64,000 nucleotides of DNA from Serratia nevei (GCF_024160145.1 NZ_JAMYWQ010000017.1:41493-105492); one strand, 5' to 3'. Shown: positions 35,921 through 46,447, counted from the first letter of the stretch. A program made the numbers and translations. Notes: a model not told the origin generated them from the letters alone.

Positions 35921-37396
35921 TTACTCGAACTCGTTCCAGGAACGGCCGTCGCGGGTGATCATCGCCACCGAGGCCACCGGCCCCCAGGTGCCCGCCTGAT
36001 AAGGTTTCGGCGCCTCGTTGTCGGCTTTCCATGCGTCCATGATGGAGTCGACCCACTTCCAGGCCTCTTCCACTTCATCGCGGCGCACGAACAGCGCCTG
36101 AATGCCGCGCATGGTCTCCAGCAGCAGGCGCTCGTAGGCGTCCGCCACGTGCTCTTGGTTGAAGGTTTCCGAGAAGCTCAGATCCAGCTTGGTGGTCTGC
36201 AGACGGTGCTTGTGATCCAGCCCCGGCACCTTGTTCAGCACCTGAATTTCGATGCCTTCGTCCGGCTGCAGACGGATGGTCAGCTTGTTCTGCGGCAGCT
36301 GCTGGTAAGAATCGCTGAACAGGTTAAGCGGCGGGTTTTTGAAGTACACCACCACTTCCGAGCATTTGGTCGGCAGACGTTTACCGGTACGCAGGTAGAA
36401 CGGCACCCCGGCCCACTGCCAGTTGTCGATATCCACGCGGATGGAGACGAAGGTTTCGGTGCTGCTGCTCTTGTTTGCCCCTTCCTCTTCCAGATAGCCC
36501 GGCACTTTCTTGCCCTGGACGAAACCGGCGGTGTACTGACCGCGCACGGTAGTTTCCCGCACATTGGTCTGATCGATACGGCGCAGCGAGCGCAGTACCT
36601 TCACCTTCTCGTCGCGGATGCGGTCGGTGGTCAGATCCGCCGGCGGCGACATGGCGATCATGGTCAAGATCTGCAGCAGGTGGTTCTGGATCATGTCGCG
36701 CATCTGGCCGGCCTGGTCGAAGTAACCCCAGCGCCCTTCGATGCCCACCTCTTCCGCCACGGTGATCTGCACCGAATCGATGGTGCGGTTGTCCCAGTTT
36801 GAAGCGAACAGCGAGTTGGCGAAACGCAGCGCCAACAGGTTCAGCACCGTCTCTTTGCCGAGATAGTGGTCGATACGGTAAACCTGGGACTCGTTGAAGT
36901 ACTCCGCCACCTGATCGTTGATCACGCGGGAGGACGCCAGATCGGTGCCCAGCGGTTTCTCCATCACCACGCGCGCCGGCTCATGGTTCAGCTTGGCCTC
37001 GCCCAACCCTTTGCAGATGGCGCCGAAGGTGCTTGGCGGCATGGCGAAATAGTTGATGGTGGTGCGGTGTTTCTGATCCAGCATTTTACCCAGTTTGGTA
37101 AAGTTCTTGCTGTCGTTGACGTCCAGGTTGCAGAAGTCCAGACGCGCGCTCAGCGTGGCCCAGAGTTCGTCATCCAGTTTTTCCTTCATGAAGGTGCCAA
37201 GCGCTTCCTTGACCACTTCGGTATACGCTTGTTTATCCCACTCCGCGCGGCCGACGCCGATGATCCGCGTATCCGGGTGGATGTGTCCGGCTTTCTCTAA
37301 CTGGTACAGGGAAGGCAGCAGCTTACGGCGCGCCAAATCACCTTTCGCGCCGAAAATAACCAGGTCGCACGCCTGGGCTGTAGAGGTTACCGCCAT
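35921..37396 (-). CDS. zwf: Glucose-6-phosphate 1-dehydrogenase Zwf
   Basis: 491 aa from the ATG at 37396, chosen over one two codons upstream because AGGAG then sits at six bases and the length equals E. coli Zwf. The NADP site is [17 protein letters not shown] and the substrate site [11 protein letters not shown]. It feeds the oxidative pentose-phosphate and Entner-Doudoroff routes. A HexR-type palindrome lies just upstream, and the HexR gene is divergent from it. Confidence 0.98.
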   Translation of the reverse strand: MAVTSTAQACDLVIFGAKGDLARRKLLPSLYQLEKAGHIHPDTRIIGVGRAEWDKQAYTEVVKEALGTFMKEKLDDELWATLSARLDFCNLDVNDSKNFTKLGKMLDQKHRTTINYFAMPPSTFGAICKGLGEAKLNHEPARVVMEKPLGTDLASSRVINDQVAEYFNESQVYRIDHYLGKETVLNLLALRFANSLFASNWDNRTIDSVQITVAEEVGIEGRWGYFDQAGQMRDMIQNHLLQILTMIAMSPPADLTTDRIRDEKVKVLRSLRRIDQTNVRETTVRGQYTAGFVQGKKVPGYLEEEGANKSSSTETFVSIRVDIDNWQWAGVPFYLRTGKRLPTKCSEVVVYFKNPPLNLFSDSYQQLPQNKLTIRLQPDEGIEIQVLNKVPGLDHKHRLQTTKLDLSFSETFNQEHVADAYERLLLETMRGIQALFVRRDEVEEAWKWVDSIMDAWKADNEAPKPYQAGTWGPVASVAMITRDGRSWNEFE

Positions 37397-37421
37397 GTTC
37401 ATCTCCTCGTTGCAGGATATT

Positions 37422-37436
37422 TGTAATTTTCTTACA
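37422..37436 (-). promoter_or_regulatory. HexR operator of zwf
   Basis: TGTAATTTTCTTACA, a near-perfect match to the HexR palindrome (TGTAnTTnnnnTACA), 26-40 bp upstream of the zwf start. HexR, encoded next door, is released by KDPG in its known relatives. Confidence 0.75.
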
Positions 37437-37825
37437 TTACTAATGTACTCTGTTTGACTACGGCCAGCAAACCCGGCGCAGAAGCAGGAAAAAAGACCTC
37501 AAGATTCCAGCGGTAGCGCCGATGCGCGCCAGAGCCCGTACAGGCGGGCAAAACTGTAATTTTTCGTCTTTTTTGACGCTCTGTTACCATTATGAAAGTT
37601 AGACACAGGTCATATTCTGGTGAAAAAAGCCTGCATACGCCCTGTCGAGACTGCCAACGGTTACCAGCACGTAGTATATTTTCACTAAACCGGCATTGAT
37701 TTCTCCTTTGTTTGAAATCGACATACCCTATCGATTCCAGGTTACAGCCGCTCGTTTGGCGTCTGCGTGCGCGGCCAACACGGGCGAAATTCGACGCTGT
37801 TGCTTGAAGCCACAGGGATAAAACC
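37437..37825. other. Divergent zwf/hexR promoter region
   Basis: About 390 bp with promoters for both genes. E. coli-type SoxS/MarA control of zwf might also act here, but no box was identified with confidence. No gene is supported. Confidence 0.45.
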
Positions 37826-38716
37826 ATGAGTGACTCTCGTTATATGAATACGCTGGACAAAATCCAGAGCCATCTGGAACTCCTGAGCAAATCTGAAAGG
37901 AAAGTCGCCGAGGTGATCCTGGCCTCCCCACAGACCGCCATTCACTCCAGCATCGCCACGCTGGCACGCATGGCCGACGTCAGCGAACCTACCGTCAACC
38001 GTTTTTGCCGCCGCCTTGATACCAAAGGCTTTCCCGATTTCAAACTGCATCTCGCGCAAAGCCTGGCTAACGGCACGCCCTACGTAAACCGTAACGTCGA
38101 GGAAGATGACAGCGTCGATTCCTATACCAGCAAGATCTTCGAATCGGTGATGGCCAGCCTGGATACAGTAAAGGCAAATTTGGATATTGCCGCAATCAAT
38201 CGTGCGGTTGACCTGCTCACCCAGGCAAAAAAGATCTCTTTCTTCGGCCTGGGCGCCTCCGCAGCGGTGGCGCACGACGCAATGAACAAATTTTTCCGCT
38301 TCAACATCCCGGTGGTCTACTTCGATGACATCGTCATGCAGCGCATGAGCTGCATGAACTCCGGCGAAGGCGACGTGGTGGTGTTGATTTCACACACCGG
38401 CCGCACCAAGAATCTGGTGGAGATGGCCCACCTGGCGCGCGAAAACGACGCCACGGTACTGGCTATCACCTCGCGCGACACCCCGCTCGCTCAGGCGGCG
38501 ACCCTCGCTTTGCTGCTCGACGTGCCCGAAGACACCGACGTTTACATGCCGATGGTGTCGCGGATCGCGCAATTAACGCTCATTGACGTGCTTGCCACCG
38601 GATTTACCTTGCGCAGAGGGGCTAAATTCAGAGATAACTTGAAGCGGGTCAAAGAAGCGCTCAAAGAATCGCGCTTTGATAAAGGCGTGGTCATTCCCAA
38701 CAGTTTTGATTCGTAA
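37826..38716 (+). CDS. hexR: RpiR-family regulator of sugar metabolism HexR
   Basis: 296 aa. An N-terminal RpiR-type helix-turn-helix (about 10-85: LSKSERKVAEVILASP, LARMADVSEPTVNRFCRR, GFPDFKLHLAQSLANG) is followed by a SIS sugar-phosphate-binding domain (about 130-260: KKISFFGLGASAAVAHDAM, VVLISHTGRTKNLVE). It controls zwf, eda, pykA and other central carbon genes, with KDPG as effector in relatives. It lies between zwf and pykA, both carrying HexR-like boxes. Confidence 0.97.
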   Translation: MSDSRYMNTLDKIQSHLELLSKSERKVAEVILASPQTAIHSSIATLARMADVSEPTVNRFCRRLDTKGFPDFKLHLAQSLANGTPYVNRNVEEDDSVDSYTSKIFESVMASLDTVKANLDIAAINRAVDLLTQAKKISFFGLGASAAVAHDAMNKFFRFNIPVVYFDDIVMQRMSCMNSGEGDVVVLISHTGRTKNLVEMAHLARENDATVLAITSRDTPLAQAATLALLLDVPEDTDVYMPMVSRIAQLTLIDVLATGFTLRRGAKFRDNLKRVKEALKESRFDKGVVIPNSFDS

Positions 38717-38818
38717 CCTGACGAAGAAAAAATCGCCGTTCAACAGGCATTTGAATGACGGCATCAGAGGCTGTACCCTGTTAATATGCTCATGCGGGTA
38801 ACCCGGGTGAAATAGCAG

Positions 38819-38833
38819 TGTTGTAAAATTACA
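38819..38833 (+). promoter_or_regulatory. Putative HexR operator of pykA
   Basis: TGTTGTAAAATTACA, matching about 13 of 15 positions of the HexR palindrome, 73-87 bp upstream of the pykA ATG. The site is less symmetrical than the one at zwf. Confidence 0.6.
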
Positions 38834-38905
38834 TTTCACGCCAGGTTTCGTTATCCGACGTTATCGCAACACCAATATTTGCTTCACCAGTCAACGGAGT
38901 AATAC

Positions 38906-40348
38906 ATGTCCAGACGGCTCAGAAGAACCAAAATCGTTACCACCCTGGGTCCGGCTACAGACCGCGACAATAATCTGGAAAAGATCATTGCCGCCGGTGC
39001 CAACGTAGTTCGGCTTAACTTCTCCCACGGCAGCCCGGAAGATCACCAGGCTCGTGCTGATAAAGTGCGCGAAATCGCCGCTAAGCTGGGACGTCACGTC
39101 GCTATCCTTGGCGATCTGCAAGGGCCGAAAATCCGCGTATCCACCTTCAAGGAAGGTAAAATCTTCCTCAACGTGGGCGATAAATTCCTGCTGGACGCCA
39201 ACCTGTCGAAAGGCGAAGGCGACAAAGAAAAAGTCGGTATCGACTATAAAGGCCTGCCTGCCGACGTGGTGCCGGGCGATGTCTTGTTGCTCGACGACGG
39301 CCGCGTTCAACTGAAAGTGCTCGAAGTTCAGGGCATGAAAGTGTTTACCGAAGTGACCGTCGGCGGCCCGCTGTCCAACAACAAGGGCATCAACAAACTC
39401 GGCGGTGGCCTGTCGGCCGAAGCGCTGACCGAAAAAGACAAGGCGGACATTGTGACCGCCGCCAAGATTGGCGTCGATTACCTCGCGGTCTCCTTCCCGC
39501 GTACCGGTGAAGACCTGAACTATGCTCGCCGCCTGGCGCGCGACGCCGGCTGCAACGCCAAGATCGTGTCCAAGGTTGAGCGCGCCGAAGCGGTCTGCAG
39601 CGACGAAGCGATGGACGACATCATTCTGGCCTCCGACGTGGTGATGGTTGCCCGTGGCGACCTCGGCGTCGAAATCGGCGATCCGGAGCTGGTCGGTATT
39701 CAGAAGAAACTGATCCGCCGCGCCCGCACCCTGAACCGCGCGGTGATCACCGCGACCCAGATGATGGAGTCGATGATCACCAACCCGATGCCAACCCGCG
39801 CCGAAGTCATGGACGTGGCCAACGCCGTGCTGGACGGCACCGACGCCGTTATGCTGTCGGCGGAAACCGCCGCCGGCCAATACCCGGCGGAAACCGTGGC
39901 GGCGATGGCGCGCGTTTGCCTGGGCGCCGAGAAGATCCCGAGCATCAACGTTTCCAAACACCGCCTGGACGTGCAGTTCGACAACATCGAAGAGGCGATT
40001 GCCATGTCTTCGATGTATGCCGCCAACCACCTGAAAGGCGTTACCGCACTGATCGCCATGACCGAATCCGGCCGCACCGCGCTGATGATGTCACGCATCA
40101 GCTCCGGCCTGCCGATCTTCGCCATGTCGCGTCATGAGCATACGCTGAACCTGACCGCGCTGTATCGCGGCGTAACGCCGGTGTATTTCGACAGCCACAA
40201 AGACGGCGTGATCGCCGCCAATGAAGCCGTCAATCGCCTGCGCGACAAAGGCTTCCTGGTCTCCGGCGATCTGGTGATCGTCACCCAGGGCGACGTGATG
40301 GAAACCGTCGGCACCACCAATACCAGCCGTATCCTGCGCGTCGAGTAA
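38906..40348 (+). CDS. pykA: Pyruvate kinase II PykA
   Basis: 480 aa, as in E. coli. It transfers phosphate from phosphoenolpyruvate to ADP. Signatures are the N-terminal [10 protein letters not shown], the substrate block [12 protein letters not shown], the active-site lysine region [26 protein letters not shown] and [11 protein letters not shown]. It is the AMP/sugar-phosphate-activated type II isozyme by context (hexR-pykA-lpxM order). Confidence 0.98.
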   Translation: MSRRLRRTKIVTTLGPATDRDNNLEKIIAAGANVVRLNFSHGSPEDHQARADKVREIAAKLGRHVAILGDLQGPKIRVSTFKEGKIFLNVGDKFLLDANLSKGEGDKEKVGIDYKGLPADVVPGDVLLLDDGRVQLKVLEVQGMKVFTEVTVGGPLSNNKGINKLGGGLSAEALTEKDKADIVTAAKIGVDYLAVSFPRTGEDLNYARRLARDAGCNAKIVSKVERAEAVCSDEAMDDIILASDVVMVARGDLGVEIGDPELVGIQKKLIRRARTLNRAVITATQMMESMITNPMPTRAEVMDVANAVLDGTDAVMLSAETAAGQYPAETVAAMARVCLGAEKIPSINVSKHRLDVQFDNIEEAIAMSSMYAANHLKGVTALIAMTESGRTALMMSRISSGLPIFAMSRHEHTLNLTALYRGVTPVYFDSHKDGVIAANEAVNRLRDKGFLVSGDLVIVTQGDVMETVGTTNTSRILRVE

Positions 40349-40364
40349 TCCACGCCGCAGACGA

Positions 40365-40402
40365 AATGCCGGCCGGCTCACGTTGGCCGGCATTTTTTTT
40401 TG
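40365..40402 (+). terminator. Terminator of pykA
   Basis: Stem AATGCCGGCC / GGCCGGCATT with a 10-base loop followed by nine T, 16 bp after the stop. Confidence 0.92.
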
Positions 40403-40434
40403 CCCTGACACCGCCATCAACGACGGAGAACGCC

Positions 40435-41316
40435 ATGCTCCACCAACACACTCCCGCAGCGAGCGGTGATGAGCTCGATCTCGACGGCCACGGCCTGACG
40501 CAGCTCAACGAGTCGCCGTTAGTCGGCCACGCGCTGCGCAAGGTCAGCCTGTACGACAATCAGCTGACGGCCCTCCCCGCCGCGATCTTCCGGCACCGAA
40601 ATCTGCGGGTGCTGAATATCTCCTGTAATCAGCTCGACCGCCTACCGCCGGAGATTGGCCAGTTGCAACAGCTCGAGATGTTCGATTTTGGCCACAATCG
40701 CGCAAGCGAACTCCCCGAAGAACTGGGGCAGCTGCATCGGTTGAAATACCTCTATCTGAGCGATAACGGCTTTAGCGAGCTGCCGCGCTCGCTGGCGCAG
40801 CTGCAGCAGTTGGTTTACCTCAACGCGACCGACAACCATTTAACCGCTTTACCACAGGCAATACCGAGGCTTGTTGCATTGCAAGAGCTGCGTTTATACA
40901 ACAACCGCATCGGCAGCCTGCCCGCCGAAATCGGGCAACTGCGTGCGCTGCGCGAACTGCATATCATGAAAAATACCCTGACCACGCTGCCGGCGGAGCT
41001 CGCCCAACTCACAGAGCTGGAGATACTCGACGCGGCTGACAATGCCATTACCGAACTGCCGCAAGCCTTTTGCCGGCTGCCGCGATTGAGCGAGCTGAAC
41101 CTGCGTTTCAATCAGCTGACGCGCCTGCCGGAAAATATCGGTGAGCTGACGACGTTAAGAAGTCTGGACCTGCGTGCCAATAGCCTGAGCGACCTGCCAG
41201 AAAGCCTTGGCGAACTGAGCCGCCTGCGCAAGCTGGACCTGCGCTGGAATGATTTCACCCGCACGCCTAAAGTCGTCGACATCCTGCGGGCTCGCGGCTG
41301 TATGGTGCACATCTGA
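40435..41316 (+). CDS. Leucine-rich repeat protein, cytoplasmic
   Basis: 293 aa from an ATG with GGAGAA upstream. From about residue 20 to the end it is a run of roughly ten 23-residue leucine-rich repeats (LxxLxLxxNxLxxLPxxIxxL type), e.g. LRKVSLYDNQLTALPAAI, LKYLYLSDNGFSELPRSL and LRSLDLRANSLSDLPESL. There is no signal peptide, membrane helix, E3-ligase or kinase domain. LRR solenoids bind proteins; bacterial plant/animal effectors with this repeat usually add an enzymatic domain, missing here. It is inserted between pykA and lpxM, adjacent in E. coli, so it is an accessory gene. Function unknown. Confidence 0.85.
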   Translation: MLHQHTPAASGDELDLDGHGLTQLNESPLVGHALRKVSLYDNQLTALPAAIFRHRNLRVLNISCNQLDRLPPEIGQLQQLEMFDFGHNRASELPEELGQLHRLKYLYLSDNGFSELPRSLAQLQQLVYLNATDNHLTALPQAIPRLVALQELRLYNNRIGSLPAEIGQLRALRELHIMKNTLTTLPAELAQLTELEILDAADNAITELPQAFCRLPRLSELNLRFNQLTRLPENIGELTTLRSLDLRANSLSDLPESLGELSRLRKLDLRWNDFTRTPKVVDILRARGCMVHI

Positions 41317-41318
41317 AG

Positions 41319-41352
41319 CGACGCCGGCCGGGTTGTGGCCCGGCCGGCGTCG
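41319..41352. terminator. Perfect hairpin between the convergent LRR gene and lpxM
   Basis: A perfect 14-bp stem CGACGCCGGCCGGG / CCCGGCCGGCGTCG with a 6-base loop in the 49-bp gap between two convergent genes. No T-run on either side, so it may act as a block or as 3'-end protection. Confidence 0.6.
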
Positions 41353-41365
41353 GCGATAGAAAGGA

Positions 41366-42334
41366 TTAACGGTACAGATCGTCGCGCGAGTAAGGTTCAA
41401 TCTCCCCTTCCTTGCGCGTCTTCAGCAGTTTGAGGATCCAGGTATACTGCTCCGGGTTCGGGCCCACCAGATTTTCCACCTCTTCGTTCATGCGGCGGGC
41501 AATGCGCGGATCGTCGGCTTCGGCCAGGTCATCCATCGGCTCGCGAATATAGATATCCAGCATGCTGGTTTTGCCGTCGTACACCGGGAATAAAGGCACG
41601 ATCGCCGCACGACACACCTTCATCAACCGCCCCACCGCCGGCAGCGTTGCCTTATAGGTCGCGAAGAAGTCGACGAACTCGCTGTGCTCGGCGCCGTGAT
41701 CCTGATCGGGCAGATAGTAGCCCCAATACCCCTGCCGCACCGAACTGATAAACGGTTTGATGCCGTCGTTGCGCGCGTGCATGCGGCCGCCGAATTTACG
41801 CCGCACGGCATTCCACAGGTAGTCGATCAGCTGATTACGCTGGTTGTGGAACATCGCGGCCATCGGTTGGCCGCGCGCGGCCATCAGCATCGCCGGCACA
41901 TCCACCGCCCAGCCGTGAGGCACCAGGAAAATGACGTTGCGCCCTTCCGACCGGATCTTGTCCAGCACCTCTTCACCGTGCCAACGCACGCGCTTGAGCA
42001 CTTTCTCCGGCCTGGTGCAGGCCAGTTCCGCCATCAGCACCATCGACTGCGGCGCGCAGGCAAACATCTGGTCGATGATGTGCTCGCGTTCGCTTTCCGG
42101 CAGCTCCGGCAAGCAATACAGCAAATTGATGCGGGCACGACGGCGCGCGCCCTTCGCCAGCTTGCCGGCCAGCTTGCCGACCGCCCCCAGCACCGGATCG
42201 CGCAGGCGCGCAGGCACCAGCGAAATGCCGGCCATCAGGCCGGTTCCCAGCCACACGCCCCAGTAGCGCGGATATAAAAAGGCTTTCTGAAACTGCGGGA
42301 TGAACTCTATGTTCGATTTCTTCTCGTTTTGCAT
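41366..42334 (-). CDS. lpxM: Lipid A biosynthesis myristoyltransferase LpxM
   Basis: 322 aa. A membrane anchor near the N-terminus precedes the lipid A acyltransferase domain, with the catalytic HX4D motif HGWAVD in VIFLVPHGWAVDVPAML and the downstream YYLPDQDHGAEHSEFVDFF block. It adds the last secondary acyl chain to Kdo2-lipid A at the inner membrane. The start at 42334 gives the standard length; an ATG two codons upstream is less well placed. Confidence 0.97.
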   Translation of the reverse strand: MQNEKKSNIEFIPQFQKAFLYPRYWGVWLGTGLMAGISLVPARLRDPVLGAVGKLAGKLAKGARRRARINLLYCLPELPESEREHIIDQMFACAPQSMVLMAELACTRPEKVLKRVRWHGEEVLDKIRSEGRNVIFLVPHGWAVDVPAMLMAARGQPMAAMFHNQRNQLIDYLWNAVRRKFGGRMHARNDGIKPFISSVRQGYWGYYLPDQDHGAEHSEFVDFFATYKATLPAVGRLMKVCRAAIVPLFPVYDGKTSMLDIYIREPMDDLAEADDPRIARRMNEEVENLVGPNPEQYTWILKLLKTRKEGEIEPYSRDDLYR

Positions 42335-42416
42335 GCACATGCTCTTCGCTTAGCGATTCGGCTAATCATAATTGCCATCACCGATTTTGCAATTAACTAC
42401 CGCGAACCGCCCAGAT

Positions 42417-42447
42417 AAAACAGCATCGGCCCGCAATCAGGCCGATG
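42417..42447 (-). terminator. Terminator of mepM
   Basis: Minus-strand stem CATCGGCC / GGCCGATG with an 8-base loop, followed by CTGTTTT, 37 bp beyond the mepM stop. A second small hairpin (CGGCGC-TTCG-GCGCCG) lies between them. Confidence 0.7.
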
Positions 42448-42483
42448 AAATTAGCGGCGCCGAAGCGCCGGAAAAAGGGGGTA

Positions 42484-43806
42484 TTAATCCAACTGTAGCT
42501 GCGGAACCACTTCCTTCACCTGCGCCAGATAATCGCTGCGATCTTTGCCGCTCAGCCCTTCGGAGCGCGGCAGCTTGGCCGTCAGCGGGTTCACCGCCTG
42601 TTGGCCGGTCCACAGTTCAAAGTGCAGGTGCGGGCCGGTGGAGCGGCCGGTGTTGCCGGAAAGCGCAATGCGATCGCCACGTTTCACCTTTTGGCCCGGT
42701 TTCACCAGCAGTTTTTTCAGGTGCATATAGCGCGTGGTGTACTGGCGACCGTGGCGGATCGCCACATAGTTACCCGCTGCGCCGCTGCGTTTGGCGATCA
42801 CCACCTCACCGTCGCCAACCGCCAGCACCGGCGTGCCGACCGGCATGGCGAAATCGACGCCCTTGTGCGGCGCCACGCGGCCGGTCACCGGGTTCACGCG
42901 ACGCGGGTTGAAGTTGGAGGAGATGCGGAACTGTTTCATGGTCGGAAAACGCATGAAGCCGCGCGCCAGGCCAGAGCCCTGGCGATCGTAGAATTTGCCG
43001 TCTTCGGCGCGGATCGCATAGTAATCTTTGCCGCCGGTGCGCAGACGCACGCCCAACAGCTGGCTTTGCGATTTCTTACCGTCGAAATGCTCGCGCGACA
43101 TCAGCACGGAGAACTGGTCGCCTTTGCGCAGCTTGCGGAAGTCGAGCTGCCACTGCAGCGCCTTGATCACCGCATTGATTTCGTTACGGCTCAGCCCGGC
43201 GTCGCCGGCGCTGCTGACGAAGCTGCCGTTGACCCGGCCGCTGACCACATTGTTGCGCCATTCGCCCTGCTGCGCCTCTTTCGACTCTTTGAAGCTATTG
43301 CCGACGCGGTCATAGGTGCGGGTTTCGCGGCGGGAAACTTCCCAGGTCAACTGCTGCAGATCGCCCGCATCATTGACGGTCCACGACAGCTGTTGGCCGA
43401 TCTTCAGATTACGCAAATCGCGGTTTTGCGACGCCAGCAAGGTGACATCCGACATATCGATGCCGTACTGCGTCAGAATACTGCCGAGGGTGTCACCGGT
43501 GGAAACTACATATTCATGCACGCCATCGTCGCCGGCATCTTTCTGATCCAGCTCATCCTGCGGGATTTCGTCATCGGGGGTGGGTTGGTCGGCATCTATC
43601 GGTTCACTGGCTTCGGGGAGCAATGACCGCATCTGGCTGGATTCTAACTCGACGCTCTTGGCAATGGGATTGTGTTCTGGGTGGTAAACAAAAGGCCGCC
43701 AAACAGCGACGGCCAATGTGACGACTGTCAGCGACCCCAGCATGACGCGGTGGGGCCGTGGCAGGTTGTTATACGCCAGAGCGATAGTTCGGACTATCTG
43801 CTGCAC
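42484..43806 (-). CDS. mepM: Murein DD-endopeptidase MepM
   Basis: 440 aa, as in E. coli. One N-terminal membrane helix, a LysM domain (about 95-145: VHEYVVSTGDTLGSILTQYG), an OapA-like linker domain and a C-terminal M23 zinc peptidase (about 290-410) with HKGVDFAMPVGTPV and GPHLHFELW supplying metal ligands. It cuts D-Ala-mDAP crosslinks so that new glycan strands can be inserted. It begins 21 bp after znuA on the same strand, so it is probably partly co-transcribed under zinc control. Confidence 0.97.
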   Translation of the reverse strand: MQQIVRTIALAYNNLPRPHRVMLGSLTVVTLAVAVWRPFVYHPEHNPIAKSVELESSQMRSLLPEASEPIDADQPTPDDEIPQDELDQKDAGDDGVHEYVVSTGDTLGSILTQYGIDMSDVTLLASQNRDLRNLKIGQQLSWTVNDAGDLQQLTWEVSRRETRTYDRVGNSFKESKEAQQGEWRNNVVSGRVNGSFVSSAGDAGLSRNEINAVIKALQWQLDFRKLRKGDQFSVLMSREHFDGKKSQSQLLGVRLRTGGKDYYAIRAEDGKFYDRQGSGLARGFMRFPTMKQFRISSNFNPRRVNPVTGRVAPHKGVDFAMPVGTPVLAVGDGEVVIAKRSGAAGNYVAIRHGRQYTTRYMHLKKLLVKPGQKVKRGDRIALSGNTGRSTGPHLHFELWTGQQAVNPLTAKLPRSEGLSGKDRSDYLAQVKEVVPQLQLD

Positions 43807-43827
43807 TCGATATTATCCTCATAAGCT

Positions 43828-44796
43828 TTACTTCAGGCAGCTCACGTACTGGTTTGACAGCTGAGTCAGGAATTTCCCGTAGCTGTCCTTCCCCAGCGCG
43901 ATGCCGATGCCCAGCGGGTCCAGCGTTCCGGAACGCACTTTGGTACCCTTGGCGACGGCATTGATTACGGCCGGCCTGAATTGTGGCTCAGCAAAAACGC
44001 ATACCGCTTTCTGCTCAACCAACTGTGTTCGAATTTGGTGTAGGCGCTGTGCTCCAGGCTGAATTTCGGGATTGACGGTGAAATGGCCCAGCGGACTCAA
44101 ACCGTAGTGTTTCTCAAAGTAGCCGTAAGCATCATGAAAAACAAAATAACCCTTACCTTGCACAGGCGTAAGCATGTTACCAACATTTTTGTCAGTTTGC
44201 GTCAGCAGATTCTCGAACTGGCGCAGGTTTGCGTCTAATTTGTCCTTATTTTGCGGCATAAGTTCCAATAATCTGTCGTGAATCGCGATCGCGGTCACTT
44301 TTGCTATCTCCGGCGACAGCCAAACGTGCATATTGTACTCGCCGTGATGATGCCCATGATCGTCATCGGCATGGTTATGCGCTTCGCCTGCATGATCATG
44401 ATCGTCGTCATCTTCGCCTTTCATCAGCAGCGGCTTCACCGCCGGCAGTTCGCTGATGGCCAGCTTGCGGGTTGCCGAGATCGGCACCAGCGCCTTGTTA
44501 AGGAACGCTTCCATGTCCGGCCCGACCCACAGCACCAGGTCCGCAGAGCGCAAACGCTGGATATCGGACGGGCGCAGCGCAAAATCGTGCGGTGAAGCGC
44601 CGTCCGGCAGCAGCACCTCGGTCGGCGTCACGCCGTCGGCGATCGCCGATGCGATAAAGCCTAACGGACGAATCGAGGTCACCACCGCAGCGGAAGCGCT
44701 GCTCAACGGGCCGGCTATCAACAGTGCGCTGGCCAACAGCGTGCGCTGCAGCCATGTATTTTTCTGTGCCATCATCAGTAATCCCATCGTTTTCAT
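43828..44796 (-). CDS. znuA: Zinc ABC transporter, periplasmic binding protein ZnuA
   Basis: About 322 aa from the first ATG at 44796; other ATGs at 44787 and 44775/44772 are possible and only change the signal-peptide length. A signal peptide ([18 protein letters not shown]) precedes the cluster A-1 binding protein. The zinc ligands follow family positions ([29 protein letters not shown]), and the mobile loop is rich in His and Asp ([20 protein letters not shown]). It delivers zinc to ZnuBC. It is divergent from znuC across a Zur box. Confidence 0.97.
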   Translation of the reverse strand: MKTMGLLMMAQKNTWLQRTLLASALLIAGPLSSASAAVVTSIRPLGFIASAIADGVTPTEVLLPDGASPHDFALRPSDIQRLRSADLVLWVGPDMEAFLNKALVPISATRKLAISELPAVKPLLMKGEDDDDHDHAGEAHNHADDDHGHHHGEYNMHVWLSPEIAKVTAIAIHDRLLELMPQNKDKLDANLRQFENLLTQTDKNVGNMLTPVQGKGYFVFHDAYGYFEKHYGLSPLGHFTVNPEIQPGAQRLHQIRTQLVEQKAVCVFAEPQFRPAVINAVAKGTKVRSGTLDPLGIGIALGKDSYGKFLTQLSNQYVSCLK

Positions 44797-44805
44797 CAAC
44801 AAGGC

Positions 44806-44823
44806 GTGATATTATAACATTCG
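44806..44823. promoter_or_regulatory. Zur operator between znuA and znuC
   Basis: GTGATATTATAACATTCG on the plus strand; the core ATATTATAACAT reads AATGTTATAATATCAC on the other strand, an excellent Zur box. In the 54-bp divergent promoter it can shut off both znuA and znuCB when zinc is plentiful. Confidence 0.85.
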
Positions 44824-44850
44824 CTTCGTTCTGCAACCTGTAATCTCGAG

Positions 44851-45609
44851 ATGTCTACACTGATAACGCTAAAAAATATCTCCGTCGCCTTCGGCAGCCG
44901 CAAGGTGCTGTCGAACATTTCCCTCAGCCTGCAACCCGGCCGTATTCTCACGCTGCTGGGCCCGAACGGCGCGGGCAAGTCTACGCTGGTGCGCGTGGTG
45001 CTGGGATTGGTCAAACCGACCGCCGGCACGCTGGAGCGTGAGCCCGATCTGCGCATCGGCTACGTGCCGCAAAAACTGCACCTCGACGCCACCCTGCCGC
45101 TGACCGTCAGCCGCTTTATGCGCCTCAAGCCCGGCGTAAAGAAAGCCGACATTCTGCCGGCGCTCAAGCGCGTGCACGCCGCCCACCTGCTCGACCAGCC
45201 GATGCAAAAGCTCTCCGGCGGCGAAAACCAACGCGTGCTGCTGGCGCGAGCGCTGCTGAATAAACCGCAGCTGCTGGTACTGGACGAACCCACGCAGGGG
45301 GTGGACGTCAACGGCCAGCTGGCGCTGTACGATCTCATCGATCAGTTGCGTAAAGAGCTGGGCTGCGCCGTGCTGATGGTCTCGCACGATCTGCATCTGG
45401 TGATGGCGAAAACCGACGAGGTACTGTGCCTCAATCAGCACATCTGCTGCTCCGGCGCGCCGGAGGTGGTGTCGATGCATCCCGAATTCATCGCCATGTT
45501 CGGCAACCGTGGCGCAGAGCAACTGGCGGTGTATCGCCACCATCACAACCACCGTCACGACCTGCAGGGAAGAATTGTGTTGAAGAAAACCGGGAGCCGC
45601 GAAGCATGA
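44851..45609 (+). CDS. znuC: Zinc ABC transporter ATPase ZnuC
   Basis: 252 aa. ABC ATPase motifs: Walker [16 protein letters not shown]-loop GYVPQKLHL, signature [16 protein letters not shown], Walker [13 protein letters not shown] and the switch His in [10 protein letters not shown]. The C-terminus is His-rich ([10 protein letters not shown]), as in E. coli. Its stop overlaps the znuB start (ATGA). Confidence 0.98.
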   Translation: MSTLITLKNISVAFGSRKVLSNISLSLQPGRILTLLGPNGAGKSTLVRVVLGLVKPTAGTLEREPDLRIGYVPQKLHLDATLPLTVSRFMRLKPGVKKADILPALKRVHAAHLLDQPMQKLSGGENQRVLLARALLNKPQLLVLDEPTQGVDVNGQLALYDLIDQLRKELGCAVLMVSHDLHLVMAKTDEVLCLNQHICCSGAPEVVSMHPEFIAMFGNRGAEQLAVYRHHHNHRHDLQGRIVLKKTGSREA

Positions 45610-46391
45610 TTGAACTGTTACTTCCCGGCTGGCTGGCCGGCGTGTTGTTGGCCGGCGCCGCCGGGCCGCTGGGTTCCTTCGTGGTCTGGCGCCGCATGTC
45701 CTACTTTGGCGACACCCTGGCGCACGCCTCGCTGCTCGGCGTCGCCTTTGGTCTGCTGCTGGACATCAATCCCTTCTATGCGGTGATCGCCATTACGCTG
45801 CTGCTGGCTCTGGCCCTGGTGTGGCTGGAACGCCGCCCGCAGCTTTCGGTGGATACCCTGCTCGGTATTCTGGCCCACAGTGCCCTGTCGCTCGGGCTGG
45901 TGGTGGTGGCGCTGATGTCCAACGTGCGGGTCGATCTGATGGCCTACCTGTTCGGCGATCTGCTGTCGGTCACGCTGAGCGATATCCTGATGATCGCCGG
46001 CGGCGTCGCCGTGGTGCTGTTGGTGCTGTGGTGGCAGTGGCGCGATCTGCTGTCGATGACCATCAGCCCGGAGCTGGCGCACGTCGACGGCGTTAACCTG
46101 GTGCGCGCACGCACCGTGTTGATGCTGGTTACCGCCTTGACCATCGGTCTGGCGATGAAATTCGTCGGCGCGTTGATCATCACCTCGCTGCTGATCATTC
46201 CTGCCGCCACCGCTCGCCGCTTCGCGCGCACGCCGGAGCAGATGGCCGGCGTCGCGGTGCTGCTCGGCATGGTGGCCGTCACCGGCGGCCTGACCTTCTC
46301 GGCGTTTTACGATACGCCGGCCGGCCCTTCGGTGGTGCTGAGCGCCGCCGTGCTGTTCACGCTGAGCCTGTTCAAAAAACAGCAGGCTTGA
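45606..46391 (+). CDS. znuB: Zinc ABC transporter permease ZnuB
   Basis: 261 aa, the E. coli length. About eight membrane helices of the ABC-3 permease family, with the coupling region [20 protein letters not shown] near the N-terminus and a glycine/alanine-rich transport path. It forms the inner-membrane channel for zinc with ZnuC. Translationally coupled to znuC. Confidence 0.98.
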   Translation: MIELLLPGWLAGVLLAGAAGPLGSFVVWRRMSYFGDTLAHASLLGVAFGLLLDINPFYAVIAITLLLALALVWLERRPQLSVDTLLGILAHSALSLGLVVVALMSNVRVDLMAYLFGDLLSVTLSDILMIAGGVAVVLLVLWWQWRDLLSMTISPELAHVDGVNLVRARTVLMLVTALTIGLAMKFVGALIITSLLIIPAATARRFARTPEQMAGVAVLLGMVAVTGGLTFSAFYDTPAGPSVVLSAAVLFTLSLFKKQQA

Positions 46392-46415
46392 CTAAAGCCA
46401 GAACCAGAATATGAC

Positions 46416-46440
46416 AAGGGCCGCAGATGCGGCCCTTTCT
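46416..46440 (+). terminator. Terminator of znuB
   Basis: Stem AAGGGCCGC / GCGGCCCTT with loop AGAT, followed by TCT. The same 22-base element recurs at 46578-46599. Confidence 0.75.
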
Positions 46441-46447
46441 ACTGCTG

